A DNA stretch of 64,000 nt from an uncultured Actinomycetes bacterium (lineage in GTDB: Bacteria > Actinomycetota > Acidimicrobiia > Acidimicrobiales > RAAP-2). Position numbers and translations under genes: made by a program. Where the stretch lies: contig CAIKCI010000029.1 of assembly GCA_903825895.1 (NCBI GenBank), positions 1 to 64,000 of the forward strand. Direction: 5' to 3'. The notes beneath the pieces are model-generated. The model worked only from the letters and a program-made list of their open reading frames with translations. It had not been told where the DNA came from and searched no databases. Below, piece by piece: positions 51,271 to 60,150 of the stretch (position 1 is its first letter; each line of letters starts with the position of its first letter).

Positions 51271-53292
51271 ATGAGCGACGCACCCTCAACGAGTGTGGCG
51301 CCGGTGGTACTGCCAAAGCGACAGATCATTATTGTCATGATTGCGTTGGTGCTCGGCATGTTTCTCGCCGCACTTGATTCGACCATTGTCTCAACAGCGC
51401 TTCCGACCATTGTCGGCGACCTCGGTGGTGCATCGCATCTGTCATGGGTCGTTACTGCCTATCTTCTCGCGTCGACCGTTTCGACCCCCATCTGGGGAAA
51501 GCTCGGCGACCTTTACGGGCGTAAACGTCTTTTTCAGGCCGCTATTTTGATCTTCCTTGCAGGGTCAATGTTGAGTGGGCTCGCACATTCAATGATTGAA
51601 CTCATTGTCTTTCGAGCGCTTCAGGGTCTCGGAGCGGGTGGTCTCATCGTCGGGGCACAGGCAATCATCGCTGACATTGTCGGCCCCAGAGACCGTGGGC
51701 GTTATGCGGGCTGGTTTGGAGCTGTCTTTGCTTCGGCCACGGTTCTCGGTCCGCTTGTTGGTGGACTCTTGACGCAGTACGCCTCGTGGCGTTGGGTGTT
51801 TTATATCAATGTACCGATCGGCATCGCAGCACTGATTGTCACGGCGATCGCATTGCCCACGGTACGTAACCAAGTCAGTCATGTCATCGACTATCTCGGG
51901 GCAGCCGTTCTCACATTGTCGGCAACCTGCCTGGTGCTCTTTACCTCCCTGGGGGGGAGCACCTTGTCGTGGACGTCGTCGACGCTCATCGCTATGGGTT
52001 GTGGTGGAGTTGTTTTAATCCTGATCTTTATTGTCGTCGAGAACCGCTCCACAGAGCCGATCTTGCCCATGCGGCTTTTCAAGAACAAAGCGTTTTCTGT
52101 GGCCTCGGCGATCGGATTCGTGGTGGGGTTTGCCATGTATGGGGCCATGACCTTTTTACCGCAGTTTCTTCAACTCGTGAAGGGGGTGACGCCCACGAAC
52201 TCTGGCGTTCGCCTTCTTCCGATGATGGGGGGGATGGTCGCGGCATCTATTTTCTCCGGCCAGATGATTTCACGAGGCGGAAAATATCGGCGCTTCCCAA
52301 TTATTGGCACCCTTTTAATGTTGGTGGGACTTGGTGGATTGACCACGGTCGGAGTTTCTACTTCGAATTTGCTACTGGCCCTGTACATGTTGATCTTCGG
52401 CGTTGGTATTGGTTGCGTCATGCAAGTTCTCGTGACGATTGTCCAAAATTCTGTTGGGTACGAAGACCTTGGCGTGGCAACGGCATCGTCAAACTTTTTT
52501 AGGATGATCGGTGGTTCGTTCGGCGTCGCCGTCTATGGAGCAATCTTCTCGAATGTCCTTCCCCGCGACGTCGAACAGCAACTTCACATCACCTTGCCCA
52601 AGACACAAATTGAGACGATTACCCCGGCGATTCTTCATCGGCTCCCTACGCACGTCCAGCAAGGTTTGATGCAGGCAGTCGCTGAAGCAACGCAGACGAT
52701 TTTTAAGTGGGGAATGCCGATCACCGTGGTGGCATTCATTCTGGCGCTGTTCTTGCCTGAAGTAAAACTTCGTCCGAGCGTGCAGGCTGGTGCCAGCGTC
52801 GGTGACTCGATCCCGATTCCAGAGACCCGCTCAAGCCTCCAAGAAGTAGAGCTCGCTCTTGAGCGCATGATCGCCATGGAAGACCGTTCAGTGGTCTACG
52901 CCAATCTTTCTCAGCGCGCTGCGTTAGACCTCGGGCCACAAGCCTGCTGGCTCCTCTTCCGCCTCGAAGAGTTCCCTGGCCTCAACGAAGAGACGTTGGC
53001 CGAGCGTTACAAAGTGAGACCGGACGTACTCGACGCCGGACTCAACGAGTTAGCTAAAGAGAACCTCATCGTCAAAGTGCCGTCAACCCCCTTCACGATT
53101 ACGGACAAAGGTGTGGCCACCTTGGCCGCGCTGACCGAAGCTCGCCGACAGGGTCTTGAAACTCTTCTTGATGGGTGGAACCCGAGCGAACATCCAGAGC
53201 TCGAAGAGTTAGTGCGCCGCCTCGCCTCATCGGTGCTCGCTGACGATGATCGCTTACTCCTGGCGGCAACGCCTGAGTTAAAGCGCCCCTGA
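51271..53292 (+). CDS. MFS transporter fused to C-terminal winged-helix-like domain
   Basis: This 673-residue protein has a DHA2-type transporter at residues 15-500 (14 helices; FLAALDSTIVSTALPTI, motif A GKLGDLYGRKRL, GPLVGGLLTQYASWRWVFYINVPIG). Residues about 515-665 are soluble and helical, with LNEETLAERYKVRPDVLDAGLNELAKENLIVKV and FTITDKGVATLAALTEA, a MarR-like winged-helix pattern. The domain would lie in the cytoplasm after an even number of helices. It could sense drug or bind DNA, or may only dimerise the protein; known regulation is not visible. Its 3' end overlaps the convergent phosphatase gene. Confidence 0.88.
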   Translation: MSDAPSTSVAPVVLPKRQIIIVMIALVLGMFLAALDSTIVSTALPTIVGDLGGASHLSWVVTAYLLASTVSTPIWGKLGDLYGRKRLFQAAILIFLAGSMLSGLAHSMIELIVFRALQGLGAGGLIVGAQAIIADIVGPRDRGRYAGWFGAVFASATVLGPLVGGLLTQYASWRWVFYINVPIGIAALIVTAIALPTVRNQVSHVIDYLGAAVLTLSATCLVLFTSLGGSTLSWTSSTLIAMGCGGVVLILIFIVVENRSTEPILPMRLFKNKAFSVASAIGFVVGFAMYGAMTFLPQFLQLVKGVTPTNSGVRLLPMMGGMVAASIFSGQMISRGGKYRRFPIIGTLLMLVGLGGLTTVGVSTSNLLLALYMLIFGVGIGCVMQVLVTIVQNSVGYEDLGVATASSNFFRMIGGSFGVAVYGAIFSNVLPRDVEQQLHITLPKTQIETITPAILHRLPTHVQQGLMQAVAEATQTIFKWGMPITVVAFILALFLPEVKLRPSVQAGASVGDSIPIPETRSSLQEVELALERMIAMEDRSVVYANLSQRAALDLGPQACWLLFRLEEFPGLNEETLAERYKVRPDVLDAGLNELAKENLIVKVPSTPFTITDKGVATLAALTEARRQGLETLLDGWNPSEHPELEELVRRLASSVLADDDRLLLAATPELKRP

Positions 53293-53745
53293 TTCAAGTG
53301 CCTTGAGGAGACCAGACACCGAGCGTTCGACGTGCTCGGCGCACTGTTCAAAGTCTTCGTGCGTGCCGTAATAAGGGTCCGCAACATCCGTAGCGCCACC
53401 ACCCAGGGGATCGTACGAGCGCAAGAGCACGATCGTTGTGGTCGCTGGATCCACTTGCCGACTCAAAATCTCTCGGTGCTTGCGGTCGAGGGCGACGACA
53501 AGGTCGTGGTCTCCCAAGAGGGCATGCGTCGCGTGCTGGGCTACATGGGTAGATGGGTCGAGATTCCGTTGCGTCAATACAATTGCGGCACGAGGATCCA
53601 TGGGTTGACCAACGTGCCAAGTTGCCGTCCCCGCACTTTGAAAGGAGTGGACGTCGCTCTTCGAGCAAGCGATCACTTCAGCGATGGGGGAGCGGCAGAT
53701 ATTGCCGGTGCAGACAAAGAGGACGCGTCTGCCCTTTTGGTTCAC
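53278..53745 (-). CDS. Low-molecular-weight protein-tyrosine phosphatase
   Basis: This 155-residue phosphatase has the P-loop VCTGNICRSP (Cys12, Arg18) and the general acid Asp in DVADPYYG (about 123). The family dephosphorylates tyrosine or arginine residues on proteins; some members are arsenate reductases, but the P-loop and DPYYG favour the phosphatase. Its ATG overlaps the stop of the acyl-CoA synthetase gene, so the two are co-translated. Confidence 0.92.
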   Translation of the reverse strand: MNQKGRRVLFVCTGNICRSPIAEVIACSKSDVHSFQSAGTATWHVGQPMDPRAAIVLTQRNLDPSTHVAQHATHALLGDHDLVVALDRKHREILSRQVDPATTTIVLLRSYDPLGGGATDVADPYYGTHEDFEQCAEHVERSVSGLLKALESGAL

Positions 53746-55295
53746 GAGGAGAAGAGCGCTTTGAGGTCCTTTTTGACAATTTTTCCCGTACCAGCTCGAG
53801 GAAACTCGGTCACCAACTCCAAGCGCTCCGGGATTTTTTGCATCATGAGTCCTGCGTTTTTGCAGTACGCAACCATTTCTTCAAACGTCAAGGCGTCACC
53901 AGCTGCATTCATCACAACAGCACAGACCATTTCTCCGCGTTCAGGATCAGGAAGACCGATCACGGCGATCTCGGCAACCTTTTCATGTGCCGAAAGAAGA
54001 TCTTCTACTTCCCGGGCACTGATGTTCTCGCCCTTGCGAACGATGACGTCTTTGAGTCGCCCGGTCAATGAGATGTAGCCGTCGTCGCGCATGACGGCTA
54101 GGTCACCTGTGCGGAACCATCCCTCAGCGTCGAAGGCGTCTGCATCGAGTTCCGGATTGGTGTAGCCCCGAAAGACCATCGGGCCTTTGAGACGTACTTC
54201 GCCTTCTTGACCTGGAACGGCGACGTCACCATCAAGGGTGACAATGCGGACTGAGATTCCCTCAACGGGAGCACCGTCAGTGTGGGCGAGTTGATCGTCT
54301 GAGTCATGAGGGGATCCCTGTGCGATCATCGGTACTTCCGTCATGCCGTAGCCATGGACAATCCCACGACCACCAATTTCGTCCTGCACTTCTTTGTGAA
54401 GGTTTGGAGGTTTCGGACCTCCTCCGCCGGACATCAGACGCAAGGTCGGGATAATTGCTTGGCCCGGCTGTTTGCGTTGTTCAGTCAAGTACGCAACGTA
54501 AAACGCCGTTGCGCCGCCGACCATGGTGACTCCGTGGCGATTAAAAATGGCAATGGCTTCAACGGGGATAAATTTTTCAAGCAGCACGGCAGGGAATCCG
54601 TGGATCAACATGGTCACGAGGTAGTCCGGGCCGGCGATGTGCGAGAACGGGAATGCAATAGAGCCAACATCACTTGGTGACATGTCAAGCGCACGGGCTA
54701 AACCCCATCCTCCCGCAATCAGCGTTTGGTCAGTGTGTTGAACACCTTTTGGTTCTGCCGTTGACCCCGAGGTGTAATAAATCCACTTGACGGGTGCTTT
54801 CTCTGGAGAAGTCCCTTGGGGAACCGCTGGCAAGGTCGCTGGATCGCCAACCGGGAGACCAGCAGAAGTGTCAATCACGGTTGCCACCGCACCGAACTGC
54901 TCCTTGGCTCGTTCGGCCATTGCAACAAAATCAATTTCGTTCCAAGTGCCAGGAACAAAGAAGAATGAAGAGTTCGTCTGGGAAAGCGCAAAACCAACTT
55001 CTCGTTCTTTGTAGAGGTGGATGATGGGATTTTGAATCGATCCAAGTCGTGCGAGCGCAAATGCTAAGACCACCGCATCGACGCTGGTCGGCAACTGCCA
55101 ACTCACGCGGGTGGTGTCGTCGATGCCCATAGCGGCCAACCCAGCAGCAGTCATTAATGCTCGATCACGAAACGCGCCAAAGGTGACGGTTTCCCCACTT
55201 GCGTCGAAGAGCATGGGATGGTCCGGGGAGAGGTCGGCTCGCCGATCGACGAGTTCCCAAAGAGTCTGTGAATTCTGGAGTTCGGGATTGCTCAT
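53742..55295 (-). CDS. AMP-dependent acyl-CoA synthetase
   Basis: This 517-residue ANL enzyme has the P-loop IYYTSGSTAEPKGV, GYGMTEVPM (A5), GWFRTGDLAV (Asp), the hinge LTGRLKDVIVRKGENISAREVE, and the catalytic Lys in GTGKIVKKDL. It should activate a fatty or cyclic acid. The P-loop reads GSTAEPKG rather than GTTGxPKG, a variant seen in some FadD-like ligases. AATCCCGAAC precedes the start. The protein-phosphatase gene is coupled downstream. Confidence 0.92.
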   Translation of the reverse strand: MSNPELQNSQTLWELVDRRADLSPDHPMLFDASGETVTFGAFRDRALMTAAGLAAMGIDDTTRVSWQLPTSVDAVVLAFALARLGSIQNPIIHLYKEREVGFALSQTNSSFFFVPGTWNEIDFVAMAERAKEQFGAVATVIDTSAGLPVGDPATLPAVPQGTSPEKAPVKWIYYTSGSTAEPKGVQHTDQTLIAGGWGLARALDMSPSDVGSIAFPFSHIAGPDYLVTMLIHGFPAVLLEKFIPVEAIAIFNRHGVTMVGGATAFYVAYLTEQRKQPGQAIIPTLRLMSGGGGPKPPNLHKEVQDEIGGRGIVHGYGMTEVPMIAQGSPHDSDDQLAHTDGAPVEGISVRIVTLDGDVAVPGQEGEVRLKGPMVFRGYTNPELDADAFDAEGWFRTGDLAVMRDDGYISLTGRLKDVIVRKGENISAREVEDLLSAHEKVAEIAVIGLPDPERGEMVCAVVMNAAGDALTFEEMVAYCKNAGLMMQKIPERLELVTEFPRAGTGKIVKKDLKALFSS

Positions 55296-55407
55296 GGTCT
55301 TTATTCTTAGTTGATTCTTTTGCCCATTTCAGAACTCCTTGATTTTTCGCCATCCTCCACTCTCGAAGCGCCGTCTGAGAGCATGGGGTGGAGCAAAGGA
55401 GACAGAA

Positions 55408-55650
55408 ATGTCGCACAGCAATGGAGTACGACCAAAACGTGATACCAAACACGACGTGGGGCTGGTTTCGATCACACTCGCAGCGGTTCTACTGATCTGG
55501 TTCGTTGCAGCGAATACCCAAAAAGTCCAAGTTCATTTCTGGGTGTTCACAGCCCACGCCTCACTGATCTCCGTGATTCTTATTTCAGCAGTGCTCGGAG
55601 CGCTGCTGAGTTTCTTAATCGCGCGAGCGCGCAAGCGAAAGAAGTTCTAG
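55408..55650 (+). CDS. LapA-like small membrane protein (DUF1049-type)
   Basis: This 80-residue protein has two hydrophobic segments (about 21-37, LVSITLAAVLLIWFVAAN, and 51-70) joined by TQKVQVHFWVF, then a basic tail RARKRKKF. This matches LapA-domain proteins, which in Proteobacteria help control envelope lipid levels; the role in Actinomycetota is unknown. AAAGGAG before the ATG at 55408 fixes the start. It converges on the next membrane-protein gene with a 4-base overlap. Confidence 0.83.
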   Translation: MSHSNGVRPKRDTKHDVGLVSITLAAVLLIWFVAANTQKVQVHFWVFTAHASLISVILISAVLGALLSFLIARARKRKKF

Positions 55651-57035
55651 CTCTTTAGTTCGCTGGGTTCTTTGGGCGCCGGTCCTTCGATCCGCGTCAT
55701 TTCCTGCGGATCGGTTGATTGAACCCATCGCTCGAGGGCGATAATTCCCAACTGGTAGAGAACTTCCAGCGCAATAATCCACCAAACGCCAGCGATGGTG
55801 TGAGTAGTGATGATGAAGATGGCGGCCACGATGGCGCCGATCCATCGATAAAACACAGGGCTGGTGCCCACGGACCGTCCTGATCGAACGACCCACGCCA
55901 CTACCTTTCGTGCGGCTTCGCTCTTGCGTGCTTGATCCACCGTCTCGCCCGCCTGCTTCGCTCCACTGCGTAGTGCAGTTCGACCGGCTTTGGCCCACTG
56001 CGTGTCCCCGAAGAGCCAGAGGACGACTGCACCGAGAGCAAAGAACGTGATGGCCGTGTAGAAGGTGGATCGAAGATTACGAATCATGATGTTGAAGACA
56101 TGGGTGGCGAAGAGTTGTGCATCGGGTGGAACGCTGGTGACGAAGATCTGCTCACCCACGGTGAGACCAACTGCCAAAAAGAGCGTTCCGACAATGCCGG
56201 CAATCATGACCCGGAACGCTGTTCGCCGCCTGCGAAGGGAAAGTGCAATCGCCGCTAAACCGACAAGTGGGGTAACAATCATCAGCACGAGGCGACCAGC
56301 GATGGCAATGCGAAAGAACCCTTGTACCTGCTTGACCTGTTTTGATGAGAAAAGTTGAAGCGTCAGACTATGAGTGTTCTGAAGGTGGGTTTTCAGGGGA
56401 TTGAAGAACGTCACACCCTTCTTGTTGAGTGAGTCAATGGCTTGCACCAGGGTTGGCGTGAGGTCAACAACCAACTCGCGAGCTTTGGTGGACTTGGGTG
56501 AAGGGTTCCCCTGGAGAATCGCCAAGGCTTGACTCTGAGTAAAGCGGTTCTCTCGTTCCCAAAGATTGGCAAACCACGTTGACGAAACAATTTTCAGGAT
56601 TTGCTTATTGGTGAACTGCTTGAGTTGAGCGGTAATTGGTGCTGCGGCAAAACCTGCGCTCTTTGGCAATGCATCTTTGACCTTCTTCTCGACGTTAATT
56701 TGGTCAAAGAGGGTGTTCGTCGCTCGATGAGCGATATATCCCTGGACGACCGGGTCGGTGACGATCGGCTGCATGGTCGAAACGTAGGCGTCGGTATTGG
56801 TGAGTGTTTTGACTGCCCACGCAGCGGTCAAGGTCAATGGCGTGAGAATAGCGAAGAGGACAACGAGGACCCACGTCAAGAATCTGCGAGCGAGATGACG
56901 GGAGGGGCGAGGTTGACTGGAGGACGCTATGGAGTCACTCGGAGAGGCCGGAGCCCCTGGGTCTTTGCGCAGTCGGTCCTTTAGTCCCACGCCGTCAGGA
57001 TAGCCGCCGACGGGTTCTCCGTGGTTTTTCTCCAC
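55647..57035 (-). CDS. Large actinobacterial membrane protein of unknown function
   Basis: This 462-residue protein has a hydrophilic N-terminus (1-48), a first helix (about 52-75), an external domain (about 76-250) with TDAYVSTMQPIVTDPVVQGYIAHRATNTLFDQINV, then four or more helices. It resembles conserved actinobacterial membrane proteins of unknown role that carry the TDxYVxTVxPL-type start of the external region. There is no catalytic motif. It is divergent from the DUF3040 gene. Confidence 0.8.
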   Translation of the reverse strand: MEKNHGEPVGGYPDGVGLKDRLRKDPGAPASPSDSIASSSQPRPSRHLARRFLTWVLVVLFAILTPLTLTAAWAVKTLTNTDAYVSTMQPIVTDPVVQGYIAHRATNTLFDQINVEKKVKDALPKSAGFAAAPITAQLKQFTNKQILKIVSSTWFANLWERENRFTQSQALAILQGNPSPKSTKARELVVDLTPTLVQAIDSLNKKGVTFFNPLKTHLQNTHSLTLQLFSSKQVKQVQGFFRIAIAGRLVLMIVTPLVGLAAIALSLRRRRTAFRVMIAGIVGTLFLAVGLTVGEQIFVTSVPPDAQLFATHVFNIMIRNLRSTFYTAITFFALGAVVLWLFGDTQWAKAGRTALRSGAKQAGETVDQARKSEAARKVVAWVVRSGRSVGTSPVFYRWIGAIVAAIFIITTHTIAGVWWIIALEVLYQLGIIALERWVQSTDPQEMTRIEGPAPKEPSELKS

Positions 57036-57167
57036 TTTGGGAAGCGCTCACCCTTTGTCCTCTCAATTATTACCTTCTCCGCGTGACGTTTGGCCCAAAG
57101 GAGTCGTAGTATTGAGCAAAGAGATGTCCTTGAAGGCCAAGGGCGATAGATCAAGGAAGGGGATGCG

Positions 57168-57566
57168 ATGCCACTGTCGGAGCATGAACAGCGAATCCTC
57201 GCCGAACTTGAAGAGTCGCTCTCCACGGAGGATCCGCGTTTTGCTGACCGCGTTGCCAATGAGACGGTGTATCGCCACGCCGGACGGCACTGCAAGTGGG
57301 CTGGGTTGACCTTTGTCCTTGGGATGGTGTTTCTCATCGCGTTCTACTCGTACTCCGTTGCCCTTGGACTTCTTGGTGTCGGTATTATGTTCGTTTCCGC
57401 AGTGGTCTTTGAGCGCAACCTTCGCCACATGGGCAAAGCTGGTTGGCACGACATCACTCGCTCGCTGAATGAAGACGAACATTCTGGTGCTGCTGGTGGC
57501 ATTGAGACCAAAGTGCTCGATGCTCGCCAATGGATCAAGAGTCGCTTCAAGCGCACCGATAGTTAA
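57168..57566 (+). CDS. DUF3040 membrane protein
   Basis: This 132-residue protein begins MPLSEHEQRILAELEESLSTEDPRF, the hallmark of DUF3040. A pair of helices (about 45-80) follows, then a charged C-terminal tail. These genes commonly stand just upstream of mraZ in Actinomycetota, as here with four genes in between, but the function is unknown. AAGGAAGGGG precedes the ATG. Confidence 0.9.
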   Translation: MPLSEHEQRILAELEESLSTEDPRFADRVANETVYRHAGRHCKWAGLTFVLGMVFLIAFYSYSVALGLLGVGIMFVSAVVFERNLRHMGKAGWHDITRSLNEDEHSGAAGGIETKVLDARQWIKSRFKRTDS

Positions 57567-57585
57567 AAGGCCAGCGCAGAAAGTC

Positions 57586-58467
57586 GTGGGGGATCGACAC
57601 TGTCTGGCCATTGATATCGGGGGCACCAAGATGGCCTGCGGCATCGTCAATAATGACGGTGATCTCCTTTTACGGGACGTGATCCCAACGCCGAAAGGCA
57701 CCGATGGCGACGCACTCTCTGCAGCACTTGTGGCGCTTGTCGAGAGTGTGCGGCAGAGATCCGACGTCGTCATTGACTGCTGTGGGGTGGGGTGCGGTGG
57801 CCCGATGGAACCTGACGGCGTGACGGTGTCTCCCTTAAATATCACCGCATGGAAAAAATTTCCTTTGAAAGAACGGCTGGCGAACAGCCTTGAGATGGAC
57901 GTCACCGTTGACAACGACGCGAAAGCATTCGCGTTGGGGGAGTGGTGGAAAGGGTCAGCGCATGGCGTCGACTCTTTTTTGGCCATGGTGGTCTCAACAG
58001 GAATTGGTGGAGGCCTTGTTGTCGACGGCCGGCTCATAAACGGACGCTTAGGAAATGCTGGTCATATCGGCCACCTCGTGGTTGAACCTCAGGGTCGACG
58101 CTGTGTTTGTGGCGTGATCGGCTGTCTCGAAGCGGAGGCGTCGGGAACAGCAATTGCAGCCATGACGGGGTGGCCGGCGAAAGATGCAAGCAGCGAAATA
58201 CGTCGACGTACTGGCACCATGGTTGGCCGAGCAGTCGCATCGGTTGTGACCCTGTTAGACCTCTCCTTATGCATCGTGGCTGGTTCTGTCGCCTTGGGCT
58301 TTGGCGAGCCGTTTTTTACAGCAGCCCAAGATGAGCTCGAGCGGTGTACGGGTCTGAGTTATACCGAGGGCGCAAGAATCGTCCGGGCAGGACTCGGTGA
58401 CGCCGGACCGTTAATCGGGGCAGGTGCCCTCGGGTTTGGGATCGGTCGAGACAAGGTGCAGTCGTGA
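57586..58467 (+). CDS. ROK family sugar kinase
   Basis: This 293-residue protein has an N-terminal phosphate motif AIDIGGTKMACG, the catalytic Asp in VDNDAKAFALGE, and STGIGGGLVVDGRLINGRLGNAGHIGH. The zinc site is His in GHIGH plus the Cys cluster RRCVCGVIGCLEAEASG, diagnostic for ROK glucokinases. The helix-turn-helix of ROK repressors is absent, so it is a kinase, probably glucose or N-acetylhexosamine. The GTG at 57586 is the only start that preserves the N-terminal strand without running into DUF3040. Confidence 0.92.
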   Translation: MGDRHCLAIDIGGTKMACGIVNNDGDLLLRDVIPTPKGTDGDALSAALVALVESVRQRSDVVIDCCGVGCGGPMEPDGVTVSPLNITAWKKFPLKERLANSLEMDVTVDNDAKAFALGEWWKGSAHGVDSFLAMVVSTGIGGGLVVDGRLINGRLGNAGHIGHLVVEPQGRRCVCGVIGCLEAEASGTAIAAMTGWPAKDASSEIRRRTGTMVGRAVASVVTLLDLSLCIVAGSVALGFGEPFFTAAQDELERCTGLSYTEGARIVRAGLGDAGPLIGAGALGFGIGRDKVQS

Positions 58468-58727
58468 TGCGTCGCTTTGTGGCCAAGGGGACCGTGGCCA
58501 AGGTGCTTCGGAACCCCCGTCTTTGGCCGTCGGCAGTAAGGGCGATGATCACGATGGCGCCAGCGAAGTGGTGGCGTCGAGCTCCATTCTTGCCGCTTCC
58601 AGATAAAGAGTATTGGCACTTCCGACTTGAGACGATTCACGGGGGCGATGGGACCACGCCGCCGAGTTCTGATGAAGTGATCGATGTGATTGTGTGGCTC
58701 CGTGCACTTCGGGCCCAGCGACGGTAA
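58467..58727 (+). CDS. Small conserved protein, 86 aa
   Basis: This small basic protein ends RLETIHGGDGTTPPSSDEVIDVIVWLRALRAQRR and carries RAPFLPLPDKEYWHFRLET. The pattern resembles short actinobacterial proteins that sit next to HNH nucleases; no function is known. The start is either ATG 58467 or GTG 58464, both overlapping the kinase stop, so it is co-translated. Confidence 0.72.
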   Translation: MRRFVAKGTVAKVLRNPRLWPSAVRAMITMAPAKWWRRAPFLPLPDKEYWHFRLETIHGGDGTTPPSSDEVIDVIVWLRALRAQRR

Positions 58728-58737
58728 GTTGATCACC

Positions 58738-59253
58738 GTGGAGCGAGTGCTTCTTCTCAACGCGACATTTGAACCACTCCAACTCATCGCGTCTCGACGA
58801 GCCATCGTCATGGTGTTGGGCGAACGGGCTGAAGTTGTCGCTCCTCGCAGCGATGGCGAGGCGTTTCATTCGCCGACCATGACCTTGGCGGTCCCTTCGA
58901 TCGTCCGGCTTACCACGTTTGTCAAAATCCCGTATCGAGCGACGCAAGCCCCCCTTTCTCGTCGAGCGGTCTTGACGCGTGATGCCAATCGATGTGCCTA
59001 CTGCAGCGGTGCCGCTGACACCGTGGATCACGTCATCCCCCGGAGCCGTGGTGGAACACACGAGTGGACCAATGTGGTGGCCGCCTGCAAACGGCATAAC
59101 CTCCAAAAAGGGAATCGTCTCTTGAGCGAGTTAGGGTGGGAGCTGGCGTTTCAGCCCCAGGCACCGACCGGGCCCCTCTGGCGCTGGAGACACCTGGGTC
59201 AGATTGATCCTGAGTGGGAGCCGTATCTCGGATCCGCCCGTTCTGCTGCCTAA
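58738..59253 (+). CDS. HNH endonuclease
   Basis: This 171-residue protein has a VLLLNATFEPLQLIASRRAIVMVLGERAEVV N-terminal block and an HNH core: CAYCSGAADTVDHVIPRSRGGTHEWTNVVAACKRHNLQKG, with two CxxC/CxxH metal sites (Cys-Ala-Tyr-Cys and Cys-Lys-Arg-His) and His in DHVIP. These standard actinobacterial HNH proteins of about 170 residues may act in DNA repair or defence, but the role is not established. The GTG at 58738 lies 10 bases after the preceding stop. A TTG at 58729 is an alternative. Confidence 0.9.
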   Translation: MERVLLLNATFEPLQLIASRRAIVMVLGERAEVVAPRSDGEAFHSPTMTLAVPSIVRLTTFVKIPYRATQAPLSRRAVLTRDANRCAYCSGAADTVDHVIPRSRGGTHEWTNVVAACKRHNLQKGNRLLSELGWELAFQPQAPTGPLWRWRHLGQIDPEWEPYLGSARSAA

Positions 59254-59274
59254 GTACGTCTGCTCAGCACCCCG

Positions 59275-59315
59275 GCGTGAGCCTCCACTAAGCCCACTTT
59301 GGCTCGCTTTTCTTT
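59275..59315 (+). terminator. Weak terminator after HNH gene
   Basis: GCGTGAGCC (59275-59283) can pair with GGCTCGC (59301-59307) with one bulge over a 17-base loop, followed by TTTTCTTT. The stem is short and imperfect. This lies in the 307-base gap before mraZ, which otherwise holds no gene. Confidence 0.35.
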
Positions 59316-59489
59316 GAAGTCCTGAACTTTTTTCGGGCTCAACCACAGCCCCATCGACGGGCTTCCCTGTCGAAAGAGGCCTTGACCTGGCTTTCTGCCG
59401 TCATTGATCGAGAGAAAATGCTCCGTTTTCGCTGTTTGGCCCAAAAAATACGAAAAAAACCTCATTTTGAGTGGCCAAAGGGTAGAAAA

Positions 59490-59524
59490 TGGCGTAGAGT
59501 GGAGCGCAGTGGAGGAAAAGGGAG
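59490..59524 (+). promoter_or_regulatory. MraZ operator: four boxes at 10-base spacing
   Basis: TGGCG (59490), TGGAG (59500), TGGAG (59510) and GGGAG (59520) occur at an exact 10-base period. MraZ binds TGGGN-type direct repeats separated by five bases upstream of its own gene, so this is a likely autoregulatory operator. It lies 37-71 bases before the mraZ start. No clear -10/-35 pair was identified nearby. Confidence 0.65.
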
Positions 59525-59560
59525 TTTTCTGCCTTTCCAATTTGAGTGGAGGAACGAACA

Positions 59561-59977
59561 GTGGCGGGATTTGTCGGACGCTTCGAACACAGCGTTGACG
59601 CCAAAGGGCGGGTGATTCTCCCTGCCCGTTACCGCGAAGCGTTCACCCGAGGAGGATTTCTCTCGAGCCACCGTGAAGGGTGCATTGCCCTGTGGACACC
59701 CGGAGAGTTTGAGCGCCAAACCGCAGAGATGCTCGAAAGTTCAAAGAGCGATCGAGAAGGACGCAACAAAGCTCGACTCTGGGCCGGAGATGCCATGGAA
59801 GTCGAAATCGATAAGCAGGGTCGGTTGGCCGTTCCGTCTCGTCTCCGTAATTTTTCAAACCTTGAGGCTGATGTCCTCATCGTTGGCGTCATTGACCATA
59901 TCGAATTGTGGAACCCCACGAGTTGGGAAGAGCGCGTCCAGCCAACCGAGCAGTGGTTCTTGGAGGACGACGCATGA
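59561..59977 (+). CDS. mraZ: Transcriptional regulator MraZ
   Basis: This 138-residue protein has two AbrB-like halves: GRFEHSVDAKGRVILPARYREAF (about 4-27) and EVEIDKQGRLAVPSRLRNFS (about 78-97), each with the DxKGR-type motif. MraZ represses the division and cell-wall cluster in which it lies first. The GTG at 59561 has a properly spaced GGAGG; five extra codons upstream (59546) lack support. Confidence 0.95.
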   Translation: MAGFVGRFEHSVDAKGRVILPARYREAFTRGGFLSSHREGCIALWTPGEFERQTAEMLESSKSDREGRNKARLWAGDAMEVEIDKQGRLAVPSRLRNFSNLEADVLIVGVIDHIELWNPTSWEERVQPTEQWFLEDDA

Positions 59978-60150
59978 TCGCAACACTTCAGCAAAAAAGC
60001 AAAGGAGAACGAAGAGCAATCTGTACAAACAGCCCCAGGTCCATGCGCAGCCTTTCGACCGGCACGGTGGGAGAACAAAACTCCGCCCTCTTCCCCGTTG
60101 GTCCCGAGAGCCTCCACTCTTCGACGACTTCGTCGGTCGGAGGGCTGCGA

